Below are positions 16,865-25,646 of a DNA stretch of 64,000 nt, in pieces. The translations under genes and the position numbers were made by a program. Location of the stretch: positions 3,864,001 through 3,928,000 of the forward strand of contig NZ_JABRWH010000001.1 in NCBI RefSeq assembly GCF_013248975.1. Direction: 5' to 3'. Below the pieces are notes generated by a model. That model was not told the DNA's origin, made no database searches, and was given only the letters and a program-made list of their open reading frames with translations. Numbering within the stretch: position 1 is the stretch's first letter; each line of letters opens with the position of its first letter. Source of the DNA: Neobacillus endophyticus. Its GTDB lineage: Bacteria; Bacillota; Bacilli; Bacillales; Cytobacillaceae.

Positions 16865-17585
16865 AATTCCAGTTATGGAGATTTTTGGTCCAACCATTCA
16901 AGGAGAGGGAATGGTCATCGGCCAAAAAACGATGTTTGTCCGTACTGCCGGCTGTGATTATTCCTGCAGCTGGTGCGATTCGTCGTTCACTTGGGATGGC
17001 AGCGGTAAAAAAGACATCCGAATGATGGCTGCAGAGGAGATTTGGCAGGAGTTAAAAGAAATTGGCGGGAAGAATTTCTCGTTTGTCACCATTTCTGGAG
17101 GGAATCCTGCCCTATTAAAAGATTTGAATGGCTTGATTGATCTATTGAAGGCTAATGATATAAAGATTGGCGTTGAAACCCAAGGCAGCAGTTGGCAGGA
17201 TTGGTTTTTCAAAATTGATGAACTAACAATATCGCCTAAACCGCCAAGCTCCAAAATGGTGACAGATTATTCGGTGTTAGACGAGATCATTATGAAACTT
17301 AAACAGAGCAATTTATCCCAAAATGTCAGCTTAAAGGTTGTAGTATTCGATGATTTAGACTATAAATATGCTAAAAATATTCATCAGCGCTACCCCGATA
17401 TACCTTTTTTCCTTCAAGTAGGAAATGATGATTTAACAACAACAGATGATCAAGCTCTGCTGATGCATTTGGTTCAAAAATATAATCAGCTGATAGATAA
17501 AGTAATGAAGGACTCAGCCCTCAATCAAGTCAAAGTCCTTCCGCAATTGCATACTTTATTATGGGGAAATAAAAGAGGGGTATAG
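16857..17585 (+). CDS. queE: 7-carboxy-7-deazaguanine synthase QueE
   Basis: A 242-residue radical SAM enzyme making 7-carboxy-7-deazaguanine from 6-carboxytetrahydropterin. The cluster cysteines are C33, C37 and C40 (CDYSCSWC), with GPTIQGEG before them and TISGGNPAL after. I chose the TTG at 16857, which overlaps the queD end by 8 bases and follows GGATGG; this gives the normal family length. The longer frame reads 20 extra codons inside queD. No queF follows, so the preQ0 reductase gene must be elsewhere. Confidence 0.94.
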   Translation: MSKIPVMEIFGPTIQGEGMVIGQKTMFVRTAGCDYSCSWCDSSFTWDGSGKKDIRMMAAEEIWQELKEIGGKNFSFVTISGGNPALLKDLNGLIDLLKANDIKIGVETQGSSWQDWFFKIDELTISPKPPSSKMVTDYSVLDEIIMKLKQSNLSQNVSLKVVVFDDLDYKYAKNIHQRYPDIPFFLQVGNDDLTTTDDQALLMHLVQKYNQLIDKVMKDSALNQVKVLPQLHTLLWGNKRGV

Positions 17586-17594
17586 TGGGGAAAT

Positions 17595-17645
17595 AAAGCA
17601 CCAATATGGTAATGGAGTGATTTCATTCGCCATATTGGCTTTTCT
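17595..17645. terminator. Bidirectional terminator after queE
   Basis: AAAGCACCAATATGG pairs with CCATATTGGCTTTT (one bulge) around a 20-base loop, with a T-run on the plus strand; convergent genes lie on both sides. Confidence 0.8.
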
Positions 17646-17661
17646 ATTTAACCCCCATCCT

Positions 17662-17844
17662 TTAAAAAGATCTGCAAATAAGGATGATGATCGCTAAAAA
17701 AAGGAGTCCTGCAATAAAAATAGGGCCCAGACCCGAACTATATACAAGGTAAATTTTAATATGCTCAAAAGCATTTACTATTAAAAATAATAGTAACAAA
17801 AACCCTAAACAAATGATTAATGGCATTCTTTTATTTCGCTTCAA
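17662..17844 (-). CDS. Small two-helix membrane protein
   Basis: A 60-residue protein with a basic N-terminus and two hydrophobic segments (LIICLGFLLLLFLIVNAF and GPIFIAGLLFLAIIILI). The start is TTG with AAAGGAG 9 bases upstream. I know no function for it. Single gene on the minus strand between queE and the nucleoside genes. Confidence 0.6.
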   Translation of the reverse strand: MKRNKRMPLIICLGFLLLLFLIVNAFEHIKIYLVYSSGLGPIFIAGLLFLAIIILICRSF

Positions 17845-17962
17845 CTTAGCCAGCTCCTTTGTGGAAGCTTAGTAAAACTATATAAAACAATATGTTGAGC
17901 CATTCTTGTCTTATTCTTCAGAAAATACCCTGGGGTCTTTTTCAGCGCCTTTAAATAAAATA

Positions 17963-18004
17963 TTTACAATGTGCACTAATTAGGTTACTATTGTTGTGGT
18001 AACC
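17963..18004 (+). promoter_or_regulatory. Promoter with operator, upstream of nupC
   Basis: TTTACA (17963-17968), a 17-base spacer and TACTAT (17986-17991) form a sigma-A-type promoter. The -10 lies inside the inverted repeat AGGTTACTA-ttgttg-TGGTAACC (17982-18004). The same half-site recurs, more perfectly, over the -10 of the MFS gene 1.45 kb downstream, so both genes are likely repressed by one protein. Confidence 0.7.
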
Positions 18005-18156
18005 ATATTAAGGTTGACTTAAATAGCCTATTGCTATTTTTATTTAAGAAATGGTTATTTTAAATGAAAACGATCTCATGATTTTGAATAAAAATGGGAG
18101 CGCTTCAAAAAGTAAAGTTAAATTCATCATGTTTAAACATTTTGTGGAGGTTTTTT

Positions 18157-19339
18157 ATGCATTATTTTGTTTCCATTCTTGGATTAGCAGTTGTGTTTGG
18201 TTTCGCTTACCTTCTTAGTGGAGATCGAAAAAAGGTAAAATTTAAACCGATTATTCTGATGATCGGAATACAAATTATTTTATCCGCTCTATTATTGAAT
18301 ACAGAATTGGGGCTGATTATTATTAAGGCTATTTCAGCTATGTTTGGTCATTTGCTTGAATATGCCGGTGAAGGAGTATCCTTTGTGTTTGGAGGATTAG
18401 CGAATAAAGGCGAGGTTCCTTTTTTTATAAATGTCTTGCTTCCAATAGTTTTTATTTCTGTATTAATTGGTATTTTTCAATATTTAAAGATCCTCCCATT
18501 CATCATGAAGGGTGTTGGCTGGCTTTTAAGTAAAGTGAACGGAATGGGGAAACTTGAATCATATAATGCAGTGGCTTCGATGATGGTAGGGCAGTCAGAG
18601 GTGTTCATCACCGTCAAAAAACAATTAGATCTGCTTCCTGAGCATCGGCTTTATACATTGTGTGCCTCTGCCATGTCAACTGTTTCCATGTCTATCGTTG
18701 GGGCCTATATGACCATGATTGAACCTAAATATGTGGTTACAGCTCTTGTATTAAACCTTTTTGGCGGCTTTATTATAACATCGATCATTAATCCATATAG
18801 TATAAAGCCGAGCGAAGATATTTTGGAAATTCACGATTTGAAAAAACAATATTTTTTCGAAATGCTGGGAGAGTATATTCTTGACGGATTTAAAGTAGCG
18901 ATAATCGTTGGTGCTATGTTAATTGGTTTCGTTGCGTTAATGGCGGGAATCAACCATTTGTTTGAACAAATATTTGGCATATCCTTTGAACATTTGCTTG
19001 GTTTCGTTTTCGCACCTATTGCTTTTGTGATGGGCGTACCTATTTCAGAAGCAGTAAAAGCCGGAGGAATTATGGCAACAAAGCTAGTTACCAACGAATT
19101 TGTCGCCATGATTGATTTATCAAAAATTTCTCATACATTTAGCCCCCGAACTCTTGGCATTCTTTCTGTATTTCTTGTATCCTTTGCAAATTTCTCTTCT
19201 ATTGGAGTTATTTGCAGGAGCCGTTAAAGGTCTTAATGAAAAGAAAGGAAATGTGGTAGCACGATTTGGTTTAAAACTTCTTTATGGTGCAACACTTGTA
19301 AGTATCTTGTCAGGTGTTATTGTAAGTTTTGTAATATAA
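18157..19339 (+). pseudogene. nupC: Concentrative nucleoside transporter NupC, frameshifted
   Basis: A CNT-family nucleoside symporter with about ten hydrophobic segments. Reading from the ATG with GTGGAGG upstream, the frame is NupC-like through [13 protein letters not shown], then hits a premature TAA at 19225-19227. The correct sequence continues in the next frame as [20 protein letters not shown] and onward to the stop at 19337-19339. Removing one T from the TTT at 19211-19213 restores a single frame of 393 codons, the usual length. It is thus a +1 frameshift in a short T-run: either a real mutation or a sequencing error. If real, the C-terminal transmembrane part is lost and transport should be abolished. 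The substrate range (pyrimidine or purine nucleosides) cannot be told from here. Confidence 0.88.
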
Positions 19340-19346
19340 CATGTTC

Positions 19347-19375
19347 AAAAAGGCGGTCCAAAGGGCCGCCTTTTT
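19347..19375 (+). terminator. Terminator after nupC
   Basis: AAAGGCGG(T)CC/GG(G)CCGCCTTT stem with a small loop and TTTTT, 8 bases after the restored nupC stop. Confidence 0.88.
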
Positions 19376-19415
19376 ATATTCAACAAAATCTTATTAAAAA
19401 TTTAATCATCTCCTA

Positions 19416-19463
19416 TTGCAAGATTTAAATGTTTTAGGTTACTATTATGGTAGTAACCTAAAA
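19416..19463 (+). promoter_or_regulatory. Promoter with perfect palindromic operator, upstream of MFS gene
   Basis: TTGCAA (19416-19421) and TACTAT (19440-19445), spaced 18 bases, form a promoter. The -10 lies in a perfect palindrome, TTTTAGGTTACTA (19432-19444) and its complement (19451-19463) with a 6-base centre. It shares GGTTACTAtt with the nupC operator. The family of the regulator is not shown; a dimeric winged-helix repressor is likely. Confidence 0.75.
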
Positions 19464-19486
19464 TAATATGGGGGGAATAAACCAAA

Positions 19487-20656
19487 TTGAATTTTCGGGT
19501 TTATATTTTAGCCATTGTTTCTTTTGTTGTTGGAATGGCGGAGTTAATTGTTGGAGGGATTCTGGATTTAATTTCTAATGATCTCAATATTTCGATTGGA
19601 ACAGCCGGAGAACTTATTACCATTTATTCACTTGTGTTTGCGATTGCTTCTCCAATTCTTTTAACCTTAACAGCAAAGGTTGAAAGGAAAAGACTAAGCT
19701 TCATTTCTTTATTAATCTTTTTATTAGGAAACATGGTTGCTTTTTTAAGTCCTAATTTTTATGTATTGTTTTTCTCAAGGATGATCTCAGCTGCAAGTGG
19801 TTCCTTGCTGGTACTGCTTTGTGTAACAATTGCTTCCTGTATTGTGAAAGAGGAGTTTCGGGCAAGAGCAATTGGGATTATATTTATGGGAATTAGCGGT
19901 TCATTAGTGTTGGGCGTGCCAATCGGACTCGTGTTAGCCTCCCGCTTTGGGTGGAGAGTTCCATTTTTATTTATTGCACTTCTTACTTTAATTTCCATGG
20001 TTGGGGTTCATTTCTTTTTAACCAGAATGGAACCTAAAGCGGTGATTCCACTCCGCATGCAGCTGTTAACCTTAAAGAATACGAAAACGTTATTTGCTCA
20101 ATTGACGTCACTATTGTTTTTAACAGGGCATTTAACTCTTTATGCATATCTGACACCATTTTTAAAGACCATGCTTCATTTAAACGCAGGTTGGATCAGC
20201 ATTTTCTATTTTATTTTTGGAATTTCTTCTGTTTTCGGCGGTGGACTTGGCGGGTGGCTTGCTGATAAATGGGGTTCAAAGAAAAGTATATTAACCATTA
20301 TCACGGTATTTTCAATTGTGATTTTTATTCTGCCAAAAACAGCGTTTTCTGTCACATTATTTGTGATCGTGATGATGATTTGGAGTATGTTAAGTTGGGC
20401 AATTACACCGGCACAGCAAAATTATCTGATCGAAACTTCTCCGGAAACGTCCGATATTCAACAAAGTTTGAATAATTCGGCGCTGCATTTTGGAATTGCC
20501 TTTGGATCAGCCATTGGTGGAATGGTAGTAAATGAATATTCCGTGGTTTACAATGCATCTGTTGGTTCAGTGTTCATTCTTCTGGCTTTAATCTGTGCAA
20601 TTGTGTCTATCACAAAATCCGCTGAAAGAACAAGAGAAATTCAAAGTATACAATGA
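19487..20656 (+). CDS. MFS transporter (DHA1-type)
   Basis: A 389-residue, 12-helix major facilitator. Signs are the GGILDLISNDLNIS start, the VERKRLSF loop between helices 2 and 3 (a weak motif A), the GVPIGLVLASRFGWRVPF motif at the end of helix 5 typical of drug/sugar-efflux DHA1 members, and a GGWLADKWGSKK loop at mid-protein. The start is TTG with GGGGGG upstream. Location between nupC and deoD and the shared operator suggest a nucleoside or base as cargo, but the family is broad and this is inference. Confidence 0.88.
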   Translation: MNFRVYILAIVSFVVGMAELIVGGILDLISNDLNISIGTAGELITIYSLVFAIASPILLTLTAKVERKRLSFISLLIFLLGNMVAFLSPNFYVLFFSRMISAASGSLLVLLCVTIASCIVKEEFRARAIGIIFMGISGSLVLGVPIGLVLASRFGWRVPFLFIALLTLISMVGVHFFLTRMEPKAVIPLRMQLLTLKNTKTLFAQLTSLLFLTGHLTLYAYLTPFLKTMLHLNAGWISIFYFIFGISSVFGGGLGGWLADKWGSKKSILTIITVFSIVIFILPKTAFSVTLFVIVMMIWSMLSWAITPAQQNYLIETSPETSDIQQSLNNSALHFGIAFGSAIGGMVVNEYSVVYNASVGSVFILLALICAIVSITKSAERTREIQSIQ

Positions 20657-20676
20657 TTTTATAAGAGGAGGTGAAC

Positions 20677-20718
20677 ATGACGAAAGCAGATGAGTATCTG
20701 TTTGTCGTCATGGAATAA
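20677..20718 (+). CDS. 13-codon leader ORF coupled to deoD
   Basis: GAGGAGGTGAAC-ATG gives a very strong start for a 13-residue peptide ([13 protein letters not shown]) whose TAA overlaps the deoD ATG as TAATG. deoD itself has no ribosome binding site other than inside this ORF, so ribosomes probably reach it by termination-reinitiation. It may be a regulatory leader or the remnant of a lost gene. Confidence 0.55.
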   Translation: MTKADEYLFVVME

Positions 20719-21422
20719 TGAGTATTCATATTAATGCAAAACAAGGGGATATTGCAGAAAATATTTTATTACCTGGAGACCCGCTTCGTGCAAAATACAT
20801 TTCTGAGACTTTTTTAGAAGATGTGTTTTGTTATAATGAGGTTCGTGGAATGTTAGGATTTACCGGAACTTACAAAGGAAAAAAGGTATCAGTACAAGGA
20901 ACGGGAATGGGGATTCCATCCATTTCTATTTATGTAAATGAATTAATTCGGGAATATGGAGTAAAGAATTTAATTCGTGTCGGAACCTGTGGAGCGATCC
21001 AAAAGGATATCAAGGTAAGGGATGTCATTCTTGCTATGACGGCTTCCACTGATTCCAATGCTAATCGTCAAGTCTTCCAAGGAGTGGATTACGCACCTTG
21101 TGCTCATTTTCCATTATTGCAAAAGGCTTATCATTCTGGAGTGGAAAAAGGGTTGGAGATGAAGGCAGGGAATGTGCTGTCAGCCGATTTATTTTATCGT
21201 GACAGTATGGAAATTGTCGAAAAGTTAGCTAACTATGGTGTTCTGGCTGTAGAAATGGAGACATCTGCCTTATACACTTTGGCAGCTAAATTTGGTGTTA
21301 ATGCCTTGTCGATTCTTACTGTTAGTGATCATATTTTTACTGGTGAAGAAACAACAGCTGAGGAACGACAAACTACTTTTAACGATATGATGTTAGTCGC
21401 TCTAGAGGCAATAACAAAATAA
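20718..21422 (+). CDS. deoD: Purine nucleoside phosphorylase DeoD-type
   Basis: A 234-residue hexameric enzyme that splits purine (deoxy)nucleosides to base and (deoxy)ribose 1-phosphate. Family motifs are [12 protein letters not shown] (phosphate site), [28 protein letters not shown] and TVSDHI. Length is normal. Translation appears coupled to the 13-codon ORF before it. It follows the MFS gene by 60 bases and can be read from the same promoter and operator, giving a nucleoside uptake/salvage unit. Confidence 0.97.
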   Translation: MSIHINAKQGDIAENILLPGDPLRAKYISETFLEDVFCYNEVRGMLGFTGTYKGKKVSVQGTGMGIPSISIYVNELIREYGVKNLIRVGTCGAIQKDIKVRDVILAMTASTDSNANRQVFQGVDYAPCAHFPLLQKAYHSGVEKGLEMKAGNVLSADLFYRDSMEIVEKLANYGVLAVEMETSALYTLAAKFGVNALSILTVSDHIFTGEETTAEERQTTFNDMMLVALEAITK

Positions 21423-21462
21423 ATTGAATGAATGGGACTCTCTATACGAGAGTAAGCAGATG

Positions 21463-21508
21463 ACTCTTACCAGAAAAGGTTTAATATTTCTGGTAGGAGT
21501 TTTTTATT
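21463..21508 (+). terminator. Terminator after deoD
   Basis: ACTCTTACCAGAAA pairs with TTTCTGGTAGGAGT around a 10-base loop, then TTTTTTATTTTT. Confidence 0.88.
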
Positions 21509-21760
21509 TTTGAAAAATTAATTTCCTCGTGTCCATATCGTATAAGCTTCATCTTATATATTATTCCAAAAAGACTAGGAGGAAGTTTATTGGCTAGTTT
21601 TCTAATATTTAGAATTAGAGTTGGAGGGCAAGCCATTTAACAATGGTTCGCAAATTTGATTTACTTAAAAAACTTAATTTAATTAAGTTTTTTGTGGAGT
21701 TTTTCATATTATTTCTGTATAATGAGTTTGATGATCATCATATTTTTTAGGAGATTGGCT
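21509..21760 (+). promoter_or_regulatory. Control region of the DeoR-family operon
   Basis: It holds a short hairpin AAAAAACTTAAT/ATTAAGTTTTTT with a 3-base loop (21667-21693), which could be an operator or terminator, and a TATAAT at 21718-21723 that suits the -10 of the next operon. A 16-codon TTG frame with a strong AGGAGG site (21590-21640) lies before the hairpin; it may be a leader peptide or chance. Confidence 0.45.
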
Positions 21761-22549
21761 ATGTATCAAGAACAAAGGCTTACATTGATTAAAAATTATT
21801 TGGCCTCCTTTGAAAGTATTACGTTAGAAGAAATATGTGAAAAACTTAATGTTTCAAAGGATACAGCAAGAAGAGATCTAGTTAAACTTGAAGAACGCGG
21901 GGAGATTATAAGGATTAAAGGAGGTGCCACACTACCTTCGGCAAATCACCATTTAATCGATTATAGAGAACGAAAAGTAACGGAAGGAAAAGAACAAATT
22001 GCACTAAATGCGGCATTACTCATTCAGGATCAAAATGATTTGTTGATGGATACCTCTTCAACTTGTGCGCTAATGGCTAAATTTATGGGAAACAAGCAAA
22101 TAAACGTCGTTACCAACTCTATAGATATCGTTGACTTATTAAGCGAGAATTCAGAGATTCAATCATTTTTACTGCCTGGAAAATTCAATAGAAAAAACAG
22201 AAATCTAACAGGTCCTAGAACAATAGAAGCATTAAGTGACTTCAAGGTAGACCAGCTATTTCTTGGTGCTTGTGGAATCGACCTTGAAGGTGTAACCTCC
22301 CCAGACGAGGAGGAAGCATTTTTAAAGAAAAAAATGATCAGTTGTGCACGACAAGTGATTCTTCTAGTTGATTGTACTAAGTTTGAAAAAGCATTCCTTC
22401 ATAGAGTTTGTGATTTTACTAAAATTGATGTCATTATCACAGATAAAAAACCAGATGATTCTCTAATGGAAAAGATGATAGAAAATAATATTAAATTAAT
22501 TGTTTCAGAAGATGAAGAAAGAGAGAGGGATTGGAATGAGAAAAATTAA
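21761..22549 (+). CDS. DeoR/GlpR-family transcriptional regulator
   Basis: A 262-residue regulator with an N-terminal DeoR winged helix (YQEQRLTLIKNYLASFESIT, then LEEICEKLNVSKDTARRDLVKLEERGEIIRIKGGA) and a C-terminal sugar-phosphate-isomerase-like sensor domain with the NSIDIVDLL, LPGKFNRKNRNLTGP and FLGACGID segments. The family responds to sugar phosphates. I chose the ATG with TAGGAG 7 bases upstream over a longer frame. It overlaps the oxidoreductase gene by 14 bases and likely regulates that operon, as neighbours of DeoR proteins usually are. Confidence 0.93.
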   Translation: MYQEQRLTLIKNYLASFESITLEEICEKLNVSKDTARRDLVKLEERGEIIRIKGGATLPSANHHLIDYRERKVTEGKEQIALNAALLIQDQNDLLMDTSSTCALMAKFMGNKQINVVTNSIDIVDLLSENSEIQSFLLPGKFNRKNRNLTGPRTIEALSDFKVDQLFLGACGIDLEGVTSPDEEEAFLKKKMISCARQVILLVDCTKFEKAFLHRVCDFTKIDVIITDKKPDDSLMEKMIENNIKLIVSEDEERERDWNEKN

Positions 22550-23579
22550 GGTTGGTTTAGTCGGCTATGGTTTTTCAGGTGCTACATTTCACGCACCGCT
22601 GCTAAGTGTTCTAGAGGAATTTGAAATAACGAAAGTAGTCAGTTCCAATAATGAAAAAGTTCAACAGGATTTAGGTGACGTGAAAGTAGTTCGTAGCTTA
22701 GAAGATGTTCTAAAAGATCCATTGATTGAATTAGTGGTTATTACTACGCCGAGCGGCATGCATTACGAAATGGCGAAACAAAGTTTATTAGCTGGAAAAA
22801 ATGTAATCTTGGAAAAGCCAATGGTTGTTGAACCATGGGAAGCAGAAGAGCTCATTAAGATTGCCGAAGAAAAGAAGCTTCTATTAAGCATTTATCATAA
22901 TAGAAGATGGGATAATGACTATTTGACAGTCCAAAAGCTTGTGCGAAATGGTTTGCTTGGAGATATCAATACCTATCAAGTACATTTTGATCGTTTCAGG
23001 CCTGAAGTAAGAGATAGATGGAGAGAAAAGCAAGGTCCTGGATCGGGCACGCTTTATGATCTAGGTTCACATTTAATCGATCAAGCATTAAATCTATTTG
23101 GCTTCCCTCAATTTATATTTGCGGATGTTTTTGCTCAAAGAGAGAATGCAGAAACGGATGATTATTTTCATATTATTTTGGGATATGAGAAGTTACGCGT
23201 CATTTTACATTCTGGTTCCATCATTCCGGATAATGGACCACGTTTTCAAGTTCACGGAAACAAGGGGAGCTTTATAAAATATGGCATCGATGGACAGGAA
23301 GCGGCGCTTAAAGAAGGTAAGAAGCCGATTGATCCATCCTGGGGCGCAGACAATCCGCAATTCTACGGTATCCTTGTTACAACGGATGGGGAAAAAGAGA
23401 AAAAAGAAACAATTGAAACTTTACATGGGTCTTACATAACCTACTATAAAAAAATTGCTGAAAGTATTTTTGAAGGAAAAAATGCTCCAGTTACTGCACA
23501 TGAAGGATTATCGGTTATTAAGATTATCAATGCTGCTCTTGAAAGTAGTAAAGAAAAGAAAGTTGTTTATTTAGAATAA
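22536..23579 (+). CDS. Gfo/Idh/MocA-family oxidoreductase
   Basis: A 347-residue NAD(P)-dependent oxidoreductase. The Rossmann motif is KVGLVGYGFSGATFHAPLL and the catalytic EKPM motif lies near residue 97. A GPGSGTLYDLGSHLIDQALN segment at the domain junction is typical, as is the ENPVTAxEG-like end. The closest types are YcjS/MviM-like sugar or inositol dehydrogenases; the substrate cannot be named. The start is the ATG after GAGAGGGA. Second gene of the DeoR operon. Confidence 0.93.
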   Translation: MRKIKVGLVGYGFSGATFHAPLLSVLEEFEITKVVSSNNEKVQQDLGDVKVVRSLEDVLKDPLIELVVITTPSGMHYEMAKQSLLAGKNVILEKPMVVEPWEAEELIKIAEEKKLLLSIYHNRRWDNDYLTVQKLVRNGLLGDINTYQVHFDRFRPEVRDRWREKQGPGSGTLYDLGSHLIDQALNLFGFPQFIFADVFAQRENAETDDYFHIILGYEKLRVILHSGSIIPDNGPRFQVHGNKGSFIKYGIDGQEAALKEGKKPIDPSWGADNPQFYGILVTTDGEKEKKETIETLHGSYITYYKKIAESIFEGKNAPVTAHEGLSVIKIINAALESSKEKKVVYLE

Positions 23580-23607
23580 ATCTTTCGCTTTTTGAGGAGG
23601 GGGAAGT

Positions 23608-24096
23608 ATGGATCATATCAATATTCAACAGAAAATGGAAAAGATAAAAAAACAGGAAGAACATCTTCTATTTAAACGCTTCACTAATGAAAATGCACTA
23701 GAAATTGGTTTATATATCGTGGAATCAGCCAAAAAAATCAATAAACCTGTAGCTATAAATATCCTAAAAAATGGTCAAACAATATTCCATTATGCTATGG
23801 ATGGAACAGCGCCTGATCAAGATGAATGGATAAAGAGAAAATCAAATGTTGTTCTCCGTCATCATCATAGTTCTTATTATATGAGATTATATAATGAGTT
23901 GAAAAACAGATCATATTTTGAATTTTACTCTGTCAGTCCTTATGAATTTGCTCTACATGGCGGGGCGTTTCCAATTAATGTCGAAGGTACAGGAGTAATT
24001 GGCGTTATTACCGTTTCGGGCTTGGCCCAGGAGGAGGACCATGAATTAATCATAGAGGCTTTAATGAAATTTCTTCATAATCCTTCAAGGCAATAA
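23608..24096 (+). CDS. UPF0303 / heme-degrading-domain protein
   Basis: A 162-residue protein of the UPF0303 group, which shares the heme-degrading/GlcG-type fold. Visible features are NALEIGLYIVESAKKINKPV, a RKSNVVLRHHHSSYY segment and the Gly-rich YEFALHGGAFPI/GTGVIGVITVSGL end. Its biochemical role is unsettled; genes of this group often lie beside sugar oxidoreductases as here. A GAGGAGGGGG site precedes the ATG. Third and last gene of the DeoR-led operon. Confidence 0.82.
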   Translation: MDHINIQQKMEKIKKQEEHLLFKRFTNENALEIGLYIVESAKKINKPVAINILKNGQTIFHYAMDGTAPDQDEWIKRKSNVVLRHHHSSYYMRLYNELKNRSYFEFYSVSPYEFALHGGAFPINVEGTGVIGVITVSGLAQEEDHELIIEALMKFLHNPSRQ

Positions 24097-24194
24097 TTCT
24101 GTTTAAAGAAGGGTTATAGGATATTCAGGTCATTCGACTGACGTACCAAACAACTTGTTAAGAAAATCAGCAATCACCTCTACCAATTCTTAAC

Positions 24195-24262
24195 AAAAAA
24201 ATCCTTTATTTGCATACAAAATAGGAGTTTAACACTTATTGTCTGCAAATAAGGGATCTGTT
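24195..24262 (-). terminator. Terminator after the TrmB gene
   Basis: On the minus strand ATCCCTTATTTGCAGACAATA pairs imperfectly with TATTTTGTATGCAAATAAAGGAT and ends in a T7 run. It lies right after the stop of the minus-strand gene. Confidence 0.8.
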
Positions 24263-24263
24263 T

Positions 24264-25022
24264 TTAATATCTTAAACGTAGTAACAATTCTTTAATTTCT
24301 TGATCTTTCATTAAAGTTTCTTCGAATCTTTTAGTGATTTTCGTCAAGGCTACATCATGGTAGAAAAATTCTGTAAAAAATTTGACAATTGGTCTCGATT
24401 TCGTTTTCATGGCCTGCCAAGAATCATTCTCTACACCGGCAAATAATATTTCTTCATCATCTATAATAATGAGCCGGTTTTGCTCTAACATTTGATGTTC
24501 TTCGTTTGGTTGTAAAATTTGAACGAAGGAAATTTTGGTATCTACTTCACCTACTACAAGTGCCTCGACCTTTACTCCGGTTTGTTCCTTATCCAATAAT
24601 ATCTGATGAAAATCTTCAAAATCCTCTTTCCATAAGGAAATTCTGATGGAGTGCTTAGCTTCTTGAAGCAATTCCTTGCATTGCGAGCGAATGGATGAAT
24701 CTGATTTTAAACTCCAGACCCGATCATCTGTAAACGACTTTTTATAGCTTTTGTTTTTTAATTGGTTAACATTTTCCTGGAATTCCTTTGTTAGCATTTC
24801 AATCACAAGATTAAGTGGTAGTGCTGTATAAAACTTCTTTTTTTCTGAAACAGAGTCCAAAATTAGTCCCTTATTGATTAATTTTGTAATCACTTCATAC
24901 ACTTTTGCTTTTGGGACACCTGAAAAGGTGACAATTTGCGTAGCATCAAGTGGCTCATCACTTGCTGAGAGTATTTCATATACTTTACTTTCATACTGAG
25001 AAAATCCAAACTTTTGGAGCAT
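24264..25022 (-). CDS. TrmB-family transcriptional regulator
   Basis: A 252-residue regulator. The N-terminal winged helix (LQKFGFSQYESKVYEILS, then DATQIVTFSGVPKAKVYEVITKLINKGLI) is typical of TrmB; the second half is a sensor domain of the TrmB-associated/phospholipase D-like type. TrmB proteins usually bind sugars or sense metabolites. The chosen ATG (25020-25022) has AGGAGGAAAT upstream; the longer frame begins seven codons earlier. It stands alone next to the large repeat gene; whether it controls that gene is unknown. Confidence 0.9.
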   Translation of the reverse strand: MLQKFGFSQYESKVYEILSASDEPLDATQIVTFSGVPKAKVYEVITKLINKGLILDSVSEKKKFYTALPLNLVIEMLTKEFQENVNQLKNKSYKKSFTDDRVWSLKSDSSIRSQCKELLQEAKHSIRISLWKEDFEDFHQILLDKEQTGVKVEALVVGEVDTKISFVQILQPNEEHQMLEQNRLIIIDDEEILFAGVENDSWQAMKTKSRPIVKFFTEFFYHDVALTKITKRFEETLMKDQEIKELLLRLRY

Positions 25023-25646
25023 ATTTCCTCCTAGTGTCAACAATTATGTATTCTATTCTATAAAATTATATGAAATATAAATTTGTTTGTAAAATGTGAA
25101 AATGTATCGGAAAGGATCTTGTTGTTTTATTTGGATCCCTTCGCCATGTTTAGTTCTTTTTTATAAGGATGTGGAACAATAATTTGAGTGAATGATTATG
25201 TAGTGAAGTGAAATTACATACACAAATACACTTTCATTTACAGATATATGGATTTAATAATTTAGTCATCAAGACTATGTTCGATTTTACTCTGGAGTTG
25301 TGGGGTGTATGTATAGGTTCACCTGCAGGGAATAATAGGCTAGGAACAATGTAACTACAGATGTCAAAAAAACATACTATACGATGTCTTGACTTTTGAG
25401 AACGAAAATTAATGAATAGACAAATTTACAAACATTATTGCCGTTGCATCACAAATTACTTTTAATTTAAGTTCTTTTGTACAAGATTAAAAAAATATAA
25501 AATAATGAAGATTTTATTCAGCCATGATTAAAATTTATGCCAAAATTCATTCTTGCAGAGCACCTCCCCAAAAAAACAGTTCAAAATTCTTCCATTTAAC
25601 TAACTCCTATCATTTGAACATTGAAATGCTTTTATGAGAGAGGGTG
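25023..25646. other. 620-base region upstream of the giant repeat gene
   Basis: AT-rich DNA with no convincing ORF. It must hold the promoter of the minus-strand TrmB gene and of the giant gene. The only promoter-like site I can point to for the latter is the sigma-K-like pair listed at 25354-25381. Confidence 0.4.
25354..25381 (+). promoter_or_regulatory. Possible sigma-K promoter of the giant gene
   Basis: CATACTATA (25373-25381) fits the sigma-K -10 consensus CATAnnnTA, with an AC 17 bases before it as the minimal -35. It is about 265 bases upstream of the start. The consensus is short and could occur by chance; it is listed because a mother-cell sigma factor would fit the product. Confidence 0.3.

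Noticed and set aside
21590..21640. 16-codon TTG frame with a strong Shine-Dalgarno before the DeoR operon
   Set aside because: Too short to judge and not overlapping the next gene; mentioned under the control region only.
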